Source: Sphacelaria rigidula (lineage: Eukaryota > Phaeophyceae > Sphacelariales). From it: DNA of 23,979 nt. The number at the start of each line of letters is the position of its first letter. The first letter of the stretch is position 1. Shown piece by piece: positions 11,101-19,478 of the stretch. Where the stretch lies: positions 1-23,979 of the forward strand of contig CAXNAA020000233.1 in NCBI GenBank assembly GCA_964200075.2, read 5' to 3'. The notes under the pieces were generated by a model. It was not told where the DNA came from. It ran no database searches and saw only the letters and a list, made by a program, of their open reading frames with translations. The position numbers and the translations under genes are program-made.

Positions 11101-14100
11101 ACCATTCTGACCGATCACGACAATCAAAATGGTCGTTTTGTTTCATTACGGGTGGACTACTTCGCTGTCTAGACACACTTCTGATATCGGTTGGGAGGAT
11201 TTAACCATAGGCAACATGGGCACAAACAACGTGCTTCTTCTCTACTCGTGGTCTACGCCGCCTGCCCGACCCTCTGGTGTTCTCAGCATAGCTTCACACT
11301 GTCTGCAGAGCGTTGTTGTAGAACACTAAGCAGTGAGATCAGCAGTATGCAATGGATTGTGTTCAGTAGAGGGCGATGGCACACTGACCATGTCTTGCCG
11401 TTGTATCCAGCGAAGACATCAAGCACAAATACTGGATGCACACAATACACTGCAGGGTCAGAACCGGTGAGGGGGATGTCCGGAACTGTGTTCTATATGG
11501 ATGCCCAAGATCCACACGGTTCATGGAAGAAGGCGGTTTGTATAGCGAGAAGAGAGCTGTCCTGAACCCTATATGTGGCACAGTCCATCTCAGGTAACCT
11601 GCGGACACGAGAGGGGTCAAAATATTATTTGACGCAACGCCTGTCTCCACGCAACGGGGAAGCCTCACGCTTGTCCTGTACACAACAAGGGATATGAGCA
11701 TCCCCCCTGTTAGCCTAGCTGCGGGTGGTTCGTTGTTGCTGTTCTTTGTGTGCTTGCTGGGGCGGAAACGTGTCGCACGGTACGCATCCAGACTTGAACA
11801 TTGCTATCAAGGTACTGCAGGCAGTGGCGGGAGCTCCCCCAGCGTCCCGCTGCCGAACCTTCGCTACCTGGGTGGCCTATACGCTCAAACAAGGCCGCAC
11901 CTATTACTTCTTTTTGGCCCGTTGGCCCAGTTTGGCAGGCACAAGCTGCGTCACACAGTCACCAGAAGTTAGTGCTGCTGCACTTGTAAATGTACCAACA
12001 TGTACGGCCCGGTAGGGTGGGGGGCAACGAGACATGAATCAGCCTACGCAAAAAGCGATCGATCACGTGGATCAAGACGATACTCACCGAAGTCAATTAT
12101 GTGGATGATGTTCTGGCGCTTCCCGAGGCCAATGAGGAAATTGTCGGGCTTCACGTCTCGGTGAATGAAGCTCTTCGTGTGAACGTACTCCAATCGGCTC
12201 AGCAACTGCGAGAACGTTTTCGAGTTAAACAAATAATGAGGGACATGAGCAAAAAAAAGATGGGGACGGCAATGTGCGTACAGCCAGTCCAATCGATCTC
12301 TGTACTTTCCCGATCGATGCTCAATGCCTGGCGACACCTAAGGAATACCTCCAGCTGTGACAACACAAGCTTGACCAACATACCTGATCTGCAAGCATCA
12401 GCACAGTCTTCAGGTTAAAGCGACGGCTGCAGTAGTTGAACAAGTCCTCCAGTGAGGGCCCCAGCAAGTCGAGAACCATCACGTTGTAGTCCCCTTCCAC
12501 CCCATACCATCGCACCGTCGGGATTCCCACTGGACGCCGAACGGGCAAAAAGACGTCCGAAACGGCGAAGTGCAAGTTGAAAAAAAACGAGAGACATCAA
12601 CACGTTACAAGAAACGCTCCAGTAATTCATATGACTCTACGGGCTCTACATTCGTCTTCCTACAGAGCATACGACGGGAAATGGGAAATTTACATTCGCG
12701 CAAAAAGGTTGAAAGAGATGGTCCGTACACGCTAAAGCGCACGACACTACTACAACAATTCCAAACAAGGTTGGGTCATGCTACGATAGGGGGGAGGGGC
12801 GGAGGTATTTTGGGCCGTTCTCTTCCACGAAAGTCCACTTCATTCGTCGCTCAAAACAGCCAGCGGTTGTTCGAAGGCGCTTGCTCTCAATAAGTAGCGC
12901 TCATACATACTCCTTGACACCGCATTCACCCGAACACAAGTGCACCACAAGCGTTTTAGATCGTTCGATGCACCATTTTTTTTCGTAAAATCACCCCCCC
13001 CCCCCCTTATCGTAGCATGACCCCGCTATGAAAAAGTATGCTAGACGGGGAATAGCAAGCACTGGCTCGACTAGAGTTGCCAGCTGCACGCGATCTTTAG
13101 ATGTGGACAACACGAAGCTTTAAGCTCGATGACAGCAGCAAAATGATCCCATACACGAGCTAGATTGACAGCATGCACAAGAGCACCGGGTGAATCCAGC
13201 GTTTCTCGGGAATCGATCGGTCAACCGATTGCAGCACAGTAATTGGGTGTTCTCCAACGGACCAAGTTGCTGCCGCAAGATAGACGCCCGAGGGAAATGA
13301 GCGGAAACATTCGATTGACAAAGAAAACGCAAAAAAACAAACAAACAGAAGTTAACAGAATAACCGGACAAGCCTCACGACATTTGAGGGACATTCAAGC
13401 AAGAGATTCCGTACCACATAATGAGCAACCCAAGAAAACACGGAACTTGAGTACAACAGGGGCAGGGCGGGTGGTTGCAGGCCAAAAACTCAAAAATGAG
13501 GGGAGGGTCTGACAAGCTGATGAAATGAGACCGTACAACTGGAAACACTCACGTCCACCATGTAAGATGCGGTAGATCTTAGACTCATACAGAAGTTGCG
13601 GATGCTTCGTTTTGGTAGACTCCAGCTTGATGGCCACCTGATATCAACAACCGGTCGGAGGAACAACGCAACTTTGTCAATCAGGAACAGTTTTCAACAT
13701 CACCGAGGTAGGATTACGATTGACCCCACTACAGGATGGTTGTCGATTTCGCATGCGCATCTTGCATGCTTGTATATACTTCAAGGTTGGGACGAATCAT
13801 CACGACTAAGAATCACCAAATCCACGATTTCTTCGGCCTGATTGCCCAAGAGGGAGAAACAAGTTGACGAGTTGAATCAATTGTACTAAAACCAAGTAAT
13901 TTTCATACGAATCATAGACTAGTCTGACCCTTGATACTTCTTTCATCGTTCTTCCGCAGTACATTAACTGTAGCGCATGCTTGGGGTAAGCGTGTACAAC
14001 GGTGTGCGTGGTTCATGCACCAGAAACTTGATTATTCCATTGTCCCGTTTTCTGTAGATGATTGACGGTGTATCACCCGCAAGTGGTATGCTATATTCTC

Positions 14101-17100
14101 CAAATACACACCCGGTTGATGGGTATTCCGACCTTGTTTTCTGTTGCCCACTTCAAGGCAGTACAAGGATAATAACGCGGCTGACGCCGTGATATGTGTT
14201 GTGTGTTGTCGTCCCATCTGTTTTGGACGCAAGTCTACACTTTTCCGTGTATATGGACGCACCAGCCGGGTCACACAGGAGGTACATTAACACAGGATTT
14301 CTTCTTGTTTATTTTCAGTGTCCCACCTTCCTTCTGCGGTGCTTGTCTTTTCATGTTTTATTGCGAGAGGGGTTTAGCAGTCCCCTTCTCTCGTCGACCG
14401 TGAAGTCGAACTTCGTGTACCCACGACGTAGTCGCTCTCCACTACTGTGCCTTGTGTGGGAAAAAATCCCAGATCTCTCCGAGAATCGAACTCACGACCC
14501 AACCGTCACAAGGTTTCGAGGTCACCAGCTGGGCCACCGGGACGACCGGCTCGGCATGAAAGGAGACAATTCCATAAGAGATGGAGAAAAAAGACGATGT
14601 TCGAGTGTGTCGCGACAGAGTCCATGGTAGATGAAGCGCTATTTTTGTGACGTTCAAATTATGGACCAACAAAAAATCTTCAGACCTTCCATATCTCCAA
14701 TACCGGAAAAAAAAACGCCCCCCTCCGAACCCCCACACACGGCGACCAGCCCAACAACATTGCAATACACCTAGGCCATATTGCAGTAAGGTACTGCTGT
14801 AGTGCTTTTCGAACATGGCTGCACACGTCCGATCCGCCCCAATAAGTTTCAAGTAGCTGCTTCTAAACGCAGGGGTGAAAGGGCCATATGCCGTCATGGG
14901 GTACAATCCAACATGCGCTGTACCGTCCTCAAGTGCTGCGGGATCTCCTCTCTTGCATGTGGCAAATATTTCAATTCGACCCCGCACAACATCACTCATG
15001 TGCCAATCAACGAAAATGAGTCTCGTACAGTCCTGCGCCAAAATAAAATAAAACCATGTTCGGAACAGAATCTGAGCACTCTTTATCCTCTCGCGCACCG
15101 TTGCAACGCCCAACCTCAGATCCAGACACACAAACTTGATTCGCTCGTGACCTGCAACTGCCACGCCATTGGAATCCGCGGCGTTGTTTCAAATATCTCA
15201 TCCTTGAAATCCTTCGATTAAACTTTTCGGAGCACTTCGACGATTTGTGTTCCAGTGAATCGGCATCAATTTCGAGCCAAAATGATGCCGATTCACGAAA
15301 ACAAGAATCATCAGTGGGTTTCAAAAGGGTAAACGACTATGCTTTAGCCGTGCGGGGTCAATTTATTCCCCCCAAAGCCAATTGTCAAGTATCATCACTC
15401 GAAGTTATACACTTATGTTATCTCGGTAAACCGAGGGGTGTACGGACAGTCGTCATCGCACGCTTTCTCGCACAACATTTTGAACATTTTTTTGCTAGAA
15501 ATAGTAAAAAAGGGAGGGGGGGGGAGCCAGACCTTCAAGTCGACGTGCGCACCGACGGTGCGGAGTGCAAAAAGCAAAACCATACAGTACAGTACAGTTT
15601 TGGTCCCCAAAACAGACTTGGTCGTTGTTTCCAGTTCCCCCTCTCAAAATAATCCTCCTTGAATGTTTTTTGGCGGGAACACGTTTGTGGCGGATTATCA
15701 ATTTGAACAAAAAAAATCAGTGTGTTGTTCACTGGTTCATGTTTGCCTTCCTGAGCACAATTTCACATCATTACCCTTTCGACCACTGCTGGGCATTTCG
15801 CTCAAGCCTTTTCTACCGCACATGCCGACGCAGACCATGTAACTCCATCCTCCATGCGCTAGTGCCCAAGCACGAAAGGTGCCTAGAACACACCACAGGG
15901 GACGAAATTATCCCTCTAATGCTATCTTCGTTTGTTCGCTTCGGTATCTTTCGCAACTTCATCAACCTGGTCCCTCCTCCGTCCGCCAAACAATTCTTAA
16001 TTTGTTCAGCCCTCCCCACGGCTGCACTGGCCGTTGACAAATAAATCCGCGAGTAGCAGAGACAACGGCGCCCAAGGTACTGTCCCGGGAGCCACGGGCA
16101 AAACCCTTGCCCACAACCACGCTAGCATGTATGAAACGTACGACAAGTCACTGCACAACGAATCCGAGGAAGTTCAAAACAGCGTTGGCTATGAAAATTC
16201 CACGAAAGTTCCAGCGCTTCAAAAGAAGCGACCGAGGACATATAACCCCGTGACCCCAAGCCCGCGAAGGTAGTCCATCTGGATCATGCATACTTTTTTC
16301 AAGTGAATTTGATGCCGATTCAAAAGATGAGCCAAATCTAGCCGTCAAGAGGTCAAACCTCTAGGGTCTCGAGGCCAGTCTTCAGGTGACAATAATGCAA
16401 GGGTCAGACGAAATGACGATTCGTCTGGAAATTACTTGATTTCAGTGTGATCGATTCGTACGGTACGAAGCGTACGAATCAATCCTTGGGCTTTGTTTTC
16501 AGCGTTGCAACCCACGTACGCGCAGCCTAGGCAAGCGGAATGGCACAAAAATTGCGTCGAGACCTTTCTGACGATCGGTCGACTTTTTTTTCTCTTTTAG
16601 GGGGCAATCGTGGATGCGGTGATTCGAACCGGCGATGATTCGTCCGAACCGTGCAATAATGTCGAAACAAAAGATGAAGCACTCTGGCAGTCAAACGATT
16701 GAGAGACAATCAACATATGCGTGATACTAGTGGAAAATGTTCTCACGTTTCTCTTGAGCCCTCCGTTCATACTTGCATTTCATGAGAGCGCTAGCAACCC
16801 TTCTTTTGAGTTTTCTGTGGCACCTTTCTCGTGGTTATTTATCTCCGATACAGTACGTCTGGTTCGTGGCCATAGCTACTAGATTTGTAGAGGATCAGTG
16901 ACTCCACCACATCCAAAATCAACATCGACCGACCGACCAATGCACTTTGTCGTCAATACGACCTTTGCGGACAAGGATATGGAGGATCCCCCGCAAGGGT
17001 AAAACCGGAACAAAGCAACAACAAAAGCCGCATGAGAAGCCACAAGGGTGAGAGATCAAAAGTAAGCACCAGAAAGAGTAAAGCATGCACTTAAAACTGG

Positions 17101-17415
17101 CTGTCTTTCCCGTTGCTTTTTGATCCATGCTCATTTCCTCAACTCCACCCCGGTGAGTCTCCCCACTTCTTCACCATGGGCAAAATCGAATCAATGGCCC
17201 AAGCTAACCTCGCACCGCACCAGTTAGCATGCGATCGCTAACCATCTAACCACTGAGTCAATCGGCTCATCACCTCCTCTCCGGTGGTCATGTTCGTCCC
17301 CAGATAGATATCTCCGAAGGATCCACTCCCGATCTTCCGCCCCAGGCGATACTTTTTACCCACCCGCAACTCCATGGCAGACGCAGCGTCCGCTCCTGCG
17401 GAATCCTTGCGCCTC
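5075..17415 (-). CDS. CK1: Casein kinase 1 family Ser/Thr kinase gene, nine exons, 3' end unresolved
   Basis: This is a split gene for a CK1 serine/threonine kinase. CK1 enzymes phosphorylate acidic or pre-phosphorylated substrates in the cytosol, nucleus and at membranes. Joining 17375-17274, 13637-13553, 12529-12384, 12205-12088, 10126-9979, 9464-9328, 8857-8546, 5733-5654 and 5137-5075 gives 1191 nt, or 397 codons, with no stop. Every junction is GT-AG and every phase fits. Visible landmarks are the glycine loop GSGSFG (16-21), VAIK with K38, HRDVKPDN with D128, DFG with D149, the CK1-specific SIN in place of APE ([13 protein letters not shown]) and a KKQKYE basic patch. The catalytic domain ends near FDWTVL (288-293). 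About 100 residues of Gly/Arg/Pro/Ala-rich tail follow. Introns are 3636, 1023, 178, 1961, 514, 470, 2812 and 516 bp, and several hold repeats. Family assignment is near certain. The subtype and the 3' end are open. Confidence 0.93.
5279..5335 (+). repeat. Short repeat F (TGATGCCGATTC), copy 1
   Basis: It shares TCATGCATACTTT, then AAATTGATGCCGATTCAA, with 16283-16325 and, with more changes, 6555-6600. The common unit is about 45 bp. This copy lies in predicted CK1 intron 8. Confidence 0.65.
5654..5733 (-). CDS. CK1: Predicted CK1 exon 8: Gly/Arg-rich tail segment
   Basis: This is a GC-rich 80-nt block between a CCCCGACAG acceptor and a GTGAGC donor. Entered in phase 1 it reads [27 protein letters not shown] (residues 350-376). 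It matches the phase of exon 7 and continues its Gly/Arg-rich style, with RGG and RG pairs. The flanking sequence is AT-richer and stop-filled. There is no direct homology to test it. It could also be an exon of an unrelated minus-strand transcript, but phase, strand and composition favour the kinase. Confidence 0.62.
6555..6600 (+). repeat. Short repeat F, copy 2
   Basis: It contains GCGTCATGCATCGATTTGCA and GTGAAATTGATGCCGATTCG. It has the same order of motifs as the copies at 5279 and 16283. It lies in CK1 intron 7. Confidence 0.6.
6975..7130 (+). repeat. GC-rich repeat family C, diverged copy
   Basis: Only the stretch CCCTACAAAGACGGAACGGA, GCACGCTGGATTTTCGCCGG and ACCAGGCTTG resembles the other two copies, with several differences and no G tract. 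The right edge is not clear. Confidence 0.55.
7340..7552 (+). repeat. GC-rich repeat family C ending in a 42-bp G tract (CK1 intron 7)
   Basis: The sequence GGGAACCTGGTTGCCTGGCT, AACCGACGCCAACCCCATCG, GGAGCACGCCGGGTTCTAGC and GGACTAGGCTGG is shared with the inverted copy at 21480-21690. It runs straight into 19 Gs, one A and 22 Gs (7511-7552). On the minus strand this gives an apparent polyproline frame, which I do not treat as a gene. Confidence 0.8.
8083..8430 (+). mobile_element. tRNA-derived SINE, copy 2 (CK1 intron 7)
   Basis: This copy begins ACCGGTCGCCCCGG, has a mutated A box (TCGCTCAGTTGG) and an intact B-box core (GGGTTCGAATT), followed by GGAGCGATCTAGGATTGTGT. The body includes TGGGTACACAGAATTCGACT and TCGACGAGGGAAAAGG, and the tail GTGTCACCCC, GGTGCGCCCACATATACC and ATAGGACGACAACGCA. 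It has an (AT) run at about 8313-8327. It ends in CAACATCAACATCAAC-type repeats, not poly(A). It is antisense to CK1. Confidence 0.87.
8546..8857 (-). CDS. CK1: CK1 exon 7: end of kinase domain and start of Gly-rich tail
   Basis: The acceptor ACAACAG at 8858-8864 is followed by [31 protein letters not shown] and [16 protein letters not shown], the last helices of the CK1 domain (residues 247-296). The tail from residue 297 is rich in Gly, Ala, Ser and Arg (for example [11 protein letters not shown] and GGVMGGGEA). I end the exon at 8546 because a GCAG/GTGTGT donor there leaves phase 1, which fits the next predicted exon. If this donor is not used, the frame reads on 15 residues to a TGA at 8498-8496 and the protein would end there. 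The domain part is certain. The 3' boundary is inferred. Confidence 0.88.
9328..9464 (-). CDS. CK1: CK1 exon 6: C-lobe with basic KKQKYE patch
   Basis: An exon of 137 nt after a TTTTGCAG acceptor, entered in phase 2 and left in phase 1 at GTAAGC. It encodes [18 protein letters not shown], then [27 protein letters not shown]. The TKKQKYE stretch matches the basic motif proposed in other CK1 proteins to affect nuclear or centrosomal placement. Nothing in the sequence looks broken. Confidence 0.95.
9497..9768 (+). repeat. Dispersed repeat family B, copy 1 (CK1 intron 5)
   Basis: The element starts near GGACGAATCATCACGACTAG and carries AATCACCAAATCCACGATTT, TTGCAACGCTGAAGACAAA and ATTGATTCGTA. 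It ends CAAGTAATTTCCAGACGAAT and CCCGACCCTTGATA. It fills more than half of the 514-bp intron. Three other copies in the window define the family. Confidence 0.8.
9979..10126 (-). CDS. CK1: CK1 exon 5: activation segment and substrate pocket
   Basis: An exon of 148 nt, entered in phase 1 after GCCGCAG and left in phase 2 at GTAGGT. It encodes [20 protein letters not shown], then [29 protein letters not shown]. It holds the CK1 signature in which SIN replaces the usual APE motif, and the basic residues that bind a phosphate on primed substrates. Confidence 0.96.
10127..12087 (-). other. CK1 intron 4, 1961 bp
   Basis: GTGAGT to GCCGCAG. It holds the tandem duplication near 10.55 kb and the A-rich tract near 10.85 kb. 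Between 11.1 and 12.0 kb I see open frames on both strands but no recognisable protein or repeat. Confidence 0.8.
10525..10630 (+). repeat. Diverged tandem duplication of about 45 bp (CK1 intron 4)
   Basis: Two neighbouring units begin GCAGATTTCAAATAGAAATG and GCAGATTTCCAATAGGACAG, and both end near CCTGGCG or CTCTGGCG. The plus-strand frame shows it as repeated QISNR peptides, but no gene is supported. An A-rich polypurine stretch follows at 10828-10935. Confidence 0.5.
12088..12205 (-). CDS. CK1: CK1 exon 4: catalytic loop and DFG
   Basis: An exon of 118 nt after a TTCTCGCAG acceptor, ending in phase 1 at GTGAGT. It encodes [13 protein letters not shown], the catalytic loop [15 protein letters not shown] (Asp128 as proton acceptor, Asn133) and IIDFG with Asp149, the magnesium-binding DFG. 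The 178-bp intron before it is the shortest in the gene and shows no repeat. Confidence 0.96.
12384..12529 (-). CDS. CK1: CK1 exon 3: hinge and helix D/E region
   Basis: An exon of 146 nt, entered in phase 1 after a GTCCAG acceptor and left in phase 0 at GTATGT. It encodes residues 64-111: [15 protein letters not shown], then the hinge and [20 protein letters not shown] and TVLMLADQ. These are diagnostic CK1 motifs. Confidence 0.96.
12530..13552 (-). other. CK1 intron 2, 1023 bp
   Basis: GTGAGT to GTCCAG. It contains a run of 13 Cs at 12994-13006. No repeat family or gene was recognised in the rest. Confidence 0.8.
13553..13637 (-). CDS. CK1: CK1 exon 2: VAIK lysine and helix C region
   Basis: An exon of 85 nt, 28 codons plus one base, starting after an ATATCAG acceptor and ending at a consensus GTGAGT donor. 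It begins VAIKLES, giving the ATP-binding lysine K38, and contains [12 protein letters not shown] and YRILHGG, the CK1 beta3/helix-C segment. It ends in phase 1. The split codon becomes Leu63, giving GGLGIP, as in many plant and stramenopile CK1 proteins. Confidence 0.95.
13785..13950 (+). repeat. Dispersed repeat family B, copy 2, internally deleted (CK1 intron 1)
   Basis: The 5' part (GGGACGAATCATCACGACTA to GCCCAAGAGGGAGAAAC) is nearly identical to copy 1. About 100 bp of the middle is missing, and the 3' part (AAGTAATTTTCATACGAATC to TGACCCTTGATA) resumes. Confidence 0.8.
14191..14550 (-). mobile_element. tRNA-derived SINE, copy 3 (CK1 intron 1), near full length
   Basis: Read on the minus strand it begins GCCGGTCGTCCCGGTGGCCC, with A box GTGGCCCAGCTGG and B box GAGTTCGATTC. 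Body and tail follow the same order as the other copies, including GTGTACACG-like and GTGTGACCCGGCTGGTGCGT, ending GATGGGACGACAACACACAA. It is about 360 bp and uninterrupted, so it is the best template for the family. It lies in the sense direction of the kinase gene. Confidence 0.88.
14442..15164 (-). other. 240-codon open frame in CK1 intron 1, uncertain
   Basis: This is the longest uninterrupted frame in the window. It starts [18 protein letters not shown] and ends inside the SINE head at 14442-14550, so its last 36 or so residues are SINE translation. The middle part has ordinary amino-acid composition (for example [20 protein letters not shown]) but no domain I recognise. No splice sites or start context were established. 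It could be a decayed element gene or host gene fragment, or a chance frame in a moderately GC-rich intron. It is on the same strand as CK1. Confidence 0.2.
15255..15296. repeat. Short repeat F arranged as a perfect 14-bp inverted pair
   Basis: GTGAATCGGCATCA (15255-15268) and TGATGCCGATTCAC (15283-15296) are exact reverse complements around a 14-bp spacer. It could form a hairpin in intron 1. It suggests that the TGATGCCGATTC word is the terminus of an inverted-repeat element, with solo ends elsewhere. Confidence 0.75.
16283..16325 (+). repeat. Short repeat F, copy 3 (CK1 intron 1)
   Basis: GGATCATGCATACTTTTTTC followed by AAGTGAATTTGATGCCGATT matches the copy at 5279-5335 closely. Confidence 0.65.
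16385..16705 (-). repeat. Dispersed repeat family B, copy 3 (CK1 intron 1)
   Basis: On the minus strand it contains GGACGAATCATCGCCGGTTC, GAATCACCGCATCCACGATT, GTTGCAACGCTGAAAACAAA and AAGTAATTTCCAGACGAATC, ending CTGACCCTTG. Upstream is GACTGCCAGAGTGCTTCA, which weakly resembles a tRNA A box, and CGGTTCGAATCACC resembles a B box. The family may therefore be a second tRNA-derived SINE. Confidence 0.75.
17274..17415 (-). CDS. CK1: CK1 exon 1: start codon and glycine-rich loop
   Basis: The ATG is at 17375-17373 and starts [20 protein letters not shown], the usual beginning of CK1 proteins, which fixes the start. The exon encodes 34 residues through TTGEE and ends in phase 0 at a GTGATG donor (17273-17268). 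The reading frame stays open upstream of this ATG, but a strong acceptor (T-rich tract, then GACAG, at 17416 and above) lies 40 nt before it. I therefore read 17376-17415 as 5' UTR joined to a further upstream non-coding exon. That upstream exon was not identified. Confidence 0.93.
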
Positions 17416-19251
17416 CTGTCAGACAACAAAACAAAAAAGAGAGGGTGAGGGGACGCGGAACGGGGAGTCTCAAACAAACCACCACCACACCATGCGATTC
17501 TCACTTGCTATTGTCGGTGATATCTGGTTCTTGAGTTCGGATCCATTCATGTTTGGCCTGGCGTGTCGAGTGGGAATATTGGGCTCTGCCTGAAACAGTT
17601 TGAATGGTCGTTTGCGGCCCCGGGACTTACGAGGTAAAATTTATTTATACGGTACCGCGTCTGTGTGAATTTTCCTGGGCCCTATATCATCTTCATTTCT
17701 GTTCATTACACCTCGTTTTGGGGAGTTAGTCTGTGAACACGGAAGGCGTCCGCAGATGGCCAGTACGGAGTACTGCGGAGGTATCGGAACGCTCTTTAAT
17801 GTGAAGATGACAACAATAACAACAACAACTGTCACGGAATATGTCCATAAATGGCACGAAATCTTGAATCCTGGAGGGACCGACAGTCACCGACTCTTTA
17901 CTCGGAATGAGACTTTTTCCAAAGAGCTTCAAGTGCAACAGAGGTGCGAAAGAATATCAATTTGCCAGTTTCCTATTTCTCGCCTAGAGCTATTAGTGGG
18001 TGGGTGGGTGGGGGGGGGATTCGGCTTCTGGGGTGACTGAACATGAACGAAATCTCGTGAGAGGGGGAGCATTGCACGCGCTTTAAATACAAAAAGGGTG
18101 CACAACACGATCTCCATATCTTGAGTATTCTTTTCATCTGAAGCAACAAGTCACCCCATGTACCCGCACCGGCGTCTGCAAGATAGAGCCAATGTCCTCT
18201 TAAAATATGACCAGCATCTTTCCTGTTTGGGCACCATTCGTCCGTATCGGAGAAAATTCAGTCAAGTCACTACTTCCGTCGGATGACTTCAATTCAGCAA
18301 ATCATGTCACCTTCGCCGATTTTCATCCGGACATCTCATTCATTTATTCAAAGACCGTAAAACAGAGGTAACACCCGCATGGAAGGGGAGTAATCCCGAA
18401 ACACCGCGTCGAGAGCTGTGACCCTTTCACAATTGCGAAAGCATTACATGACTGACCCTTTACGCTTCATCAACAGAAGGTCTTGGGTTCGAATCTCTCC
18501 TCCCACCAACGCCATAAAAAAAAAAAACAGCGGAGAGTCGTAGGATTGGTGAGGGACCCGAAACTGGTAGATGACCAGCGAGCAAGTTCACAAGTTACGG
18601 GTAAGTTTCCTGCTGAGATCATTGTCCTGGCAATCCGAATACACAATGAAAAACATGGCGAAATATGCACGAATATATAAGGGTGTGTTAGGTAAGGAAA
18701 ATACCCGGGTATTCGCTTTTGGATCTCGTGTTGCGATGGTCCAATCTTCAAGCTCTACCCAAATATTGGGTGGTCGGGTACGATCGCAATACTTCACCTT
18801 ATCTCTGGGTATTGTCATCTCACTACCATACCCGAGTTTCAGGTACTTGGAGTGCGGTTTTTCAAGATTGTCTCTACTAAACACTTCACCACAAAGGGCG
18901 TACGGCGAGGACCACAAAGGAGGGGAGGGGGTGTACTCAACAGCGCGGAGGGGGTGGGTGAATAATACCACACGCACAAGAATAAAAGAATAAAACCACG
19001 TGACAAATGGCAGAGAAGATTCATGTACTGTAATAGGTGAACAATACAACAAGACGAGACACGTAAAACAAACTACAGTGTACAAACAAAAACCCAAAAG
19101 CCAAGACACGCAACACATCTTGGGCACAATGAAAAACCATTGCACCAAAAAATATCTTCTTCCGAAAGCACAAGGAGAAACAGAACTCATCCTTCCGTCC
19201 ACACCAAGGAACGCAAAATAACAGTTATATAACAGAACAAAAGCACATGTA
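17416..19251. other. Intergenic region upstream of CK1, possible promoter and 5' leader
   Basis: No protein-coding exon was recognised here. Because the CK1 start exon has an acceptor at its 5' edge, a non-coding first exon and the promoter should lie in this stretch. An AT-rich TATAAATAA on the minus strand near 17651-17643 could be a TATA box, but nothing confirms it. At 17997-18018 a run of TGGG units flows into nine or more Gs and could form a G-quadruplex. A 204-codon minus-strand open frame at 18588-19202 has no recognised domain and lies just downstream of the next gene's stop. It is probably chance or 3' UTR. Confidence 0.4.
18455..18512 (+). other. tRNA-like 3' fragment followed by poly(A)
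   Basis: GGTCTTGGGTTCGAATCTCT contains a B-box core (GGTTCGAATC) and is followed by CCTCCCACCA, then GCCAT and twelve As. No A box or acceptor partner was found upstream, and the T-stem pairs poorly. It is not a functional tRNA as far as I can see. A retroposed tRNA fragment is the likeliest reading. Confidence 0.35.
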
Positions 19252-19385
19252 TCACCTTTTCTTGCCCCGAGCCTCCCCGCCTTCGTCGTCTCCTGCCACA
19301 GCTCCGTGCAAGGGGGCCGCGCTCGTCGGGGGTAATCCGTTCCCCGGCGGCGGATTGACCCCTCCTCGCTCGCTACCCGTGTTAC
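19252..19385 (-). CDS. Predicted last exon of an unidentified gene
   Basis: This GC-rich block reads as 43 codons and a TGA (19254-19252) after a GGCGGCAG acceptor, entered in phase 1. The peptide is low-complexity: NTGSERGGVNPPPGNG, LPPTSAAPLHGAVAG, then DDEGGEARGKKR at the C-terminus. The surrounding sequence is AT-richer and stop-rich, so this stands out as coding. It looks like a disordered acidic/basic protein tail. I do not recognise the protein. The gene would extend rightwards on the minus strand, tandem to CK1. An in-frame TAA at 19398-19396 means the exon cannot extend upstream without splicing. Confidence 0.45.
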
Positions 19386-19395
19386 CTGCCGCCCC

Positions 19396-19478
19396 TTAAA
19401 CAGATTCCGGGGCAGAAATTATGCCGCCTTTCTTAATCAGGTCGACACCAAATATGCGCCTCAGCGGGCGGAGCGCTC
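19396..19478 (-). CDS. Possible alternative last exon of the same gene
   Basis: A strong acceptor (TTTCTCCTCTTGTTCATCTAG) ends at 19479. Entered in phase 1, the sequence reads 26 codons, ALRPLRRIFGVDLIKKGG and IISAPESV, then TAA. It is in the same frame and phase as the exon at 19385. The two acceptors could therefore be alternatives giving different C-termini, or this may be the true end with the downstream GC-rich block as 3' UTR. I do not recognise the peptide. Confidence 0.3.

Larger units (their letters stand above)
13638..17273 (-). other. CK1 intron 1, 3636 bp, repeat-loaded
   Basis: Donor GTGATG and acceptor ATATCAG bound this intron. It carries family B copies 2 and 3, SINE copy 3, short repeat F twice (once as the inverted pair) and the 240-codon open frame. 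A plus-strand frame at 15565-16044, followed by 16034-16273, was examined and not recognised. Confidence 0.8.

Noticed and set aside
15565-16273. Overlapping plus-strand frames suggesting a frameshifted gene
   Set aside because: Neither half has recognisable domains, and the overlap gives no frameshift signal.
17126-17156. Plus-strand exon ending at a GTGAGT donor near 17152
   Set aside because: It is opposite to and inside CK1 intron 1, and only eight or nine codons precede the donor.
18588-19202. 204-codon minus-strand frame
   Set aside because: It is Phe/Val/Tyr-rich without domain character, lies just past a predicted stop codon, and overlaps other frames. Chance is likely.
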